58,000 nucleotides of DNA, from contig CM043953.1 in assembly GCA_014529385.2 (NCBI GenBank), forward strand, positions 112,102,549 to 112,160,548, written 5' to 3'. Below are positions 57,476-58,000 of this stretch, one piece after another. Position numbers and translations under genes: made by a program. A model generated the notes under the pieces. That model did no database searches, was not told where the DNA came from, and saw nothing but the letters and a program-made list of their open reading frames with translations. Positions within the stretch are counted from its first letter, which is position 1; each line of letters opens with the position of its first letter. The DNA is from Adiantum capillus-veneris. Lineage: Eukaryota; Streptophyta; Polypodiopsida; Polypodiales; Pteridaceae.

Positions 57476-58000
57476 TGTTCTGGTCTCTGCTCCAGTCTTC
57501 CTGTGCTGCCTGATAAAGTGGCCACCTCAGGCAATGTATTTCTTATATCCTCCAGCTCTACAGTCAGATTCTGGATTCCATCACAAATTTTCACATGAAT
57601 TTCTTCTCGCTCTTGGTCAGACTGATTGTCAGAGCTTGAAGAGCTGGTATCTTCACACTGCCACTCTTCTTTTGCAGTGCTCCTACTCTTTCCATCCACT
57701 CCCATTCCATCATCTAGTCCATGTACCACAGCCAGCATGGTCTCTGTCATAGACGGTACTGACTAATCTTTATCAGACGATTGGGCTGGTATCCTCTGAA
57801 TGACTCTAGCTTCGAAACTTTCCGGCTGCTCTGGCAGCTTCTTAGCTAAATCCCCCGTGATTTTAGCTACTAGTTCCCGCTGCTCTTGCCACTCATCCAC
57901 CACCTTTTCTTTACCTTTGGCTTTCCAAAATTCCCTTTGTTGAGCCCACTTGCTGCTGTTAGGATTTACTGGTACTTCTGAAATGTCTCGAATTTCTTCA
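57466..58000 (-). pseudogene. Gag C-terminal / spacer region, cut by the window edge
   Basis: Charged and Ser-rich (EDTSSSSSDNQSDQEREE) with WAQQREFW further upstream. One frame is open from the edge to 57466 except a TAG near 57763. It precedes the protease; no zinc knuckle is visible. Confidence 0.55.

Larger units (their letters stand above)
48826..58000 (-). mobile_element. Gypsy element with sense accessory ORF, partial
   Basis: Reading leftwards from the right edge: gag/protease region, protease, RT, RNase H, integrase, a roughly 4-kb accessory ORF region, polypurine tract, LTR. The RT/RNase H type (FMDDF box, TTEREALGMVFSAMKFKHYLLG) and lack of a chromodomain place it nearer the Athila/Tat side than chromoviruses. 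It continues beyond 58000. Decay is mostly by point stops. Confidence 0.85.

Overview
This is nuclear DNA from a land plant with a large, repeat-rich genome. The evidence is two plant chromoviruses, a Copia pol fragment, a Gypsy element with a large accessory ORF, a Helitron-type element with an RPA-like gene, a plant LRR-receptor fragment, and abundant GT/GA microsatellites. A fern, gymnosperm or other TE-rich lineage fits, but the sequence does not settle the species. I see no intact host gene, no organellar genes and no structural RNA gene. Nearly everything is transposable-element sequence in layers, most of it broken.

Layout. 1-1995 (-): gag of a Gypsy element that runs off the left edge, followed by a flank with three copies of a 24-bp palindrome. 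2944-3845 (+): Copia pol fragment. 4187-6482: cluster of GT/GA microsatellites. 6490-10130: no recognisable gene, with a 33-C run. 10137-12961: a young non-autonomous LTR element (160-bp LTRs, 5-bp TSD) filled with a 58-bp minisatellite. 13265-13950: another minisatellite. 15301-22370 (+): RPA-like ssDNA-binding gene with introns, then a Rep-helicase-endonuclease rolling-circle element. 22400-22690: LTR fragment. 24420-33073 (+): a chromovirus whose RNase H is split by a 271-bp MITE. 33482-33812: truncated LTR. 36556-48112 (-): a second chromovirus, invaded by a 1.34-kb TIR element and by a 4.6-kb insertion that carries an LRR-receptor fragment and another copy of the TIR element. 48826 to the right edge (-): a Gypsy element with pol and a roughly 4-kb sense accessory ORF before its LTR.

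How the parts relate. Insertions can be ordered by who interrupts whom: the chromoviruses came first, the MITE, TIR element and 4.6-kb element later, and the TRIM-like element at 10137-12961 is recent because its LTRs differ at only about two sites. Many coding remnants keep one reading frame and are broken mainly by stops that a single C-to-T change could create, as expected for deaminated methylated cytosine in silenced elements. The least ordinary content is the Rep/helicase/AP-endonuclease element with an upstream RPA-like gene, the satellite-bearing TRIM, the two-copy TIR family with subterminal hairpins, and the long accessory ORF of the right-hand Gypsy element.
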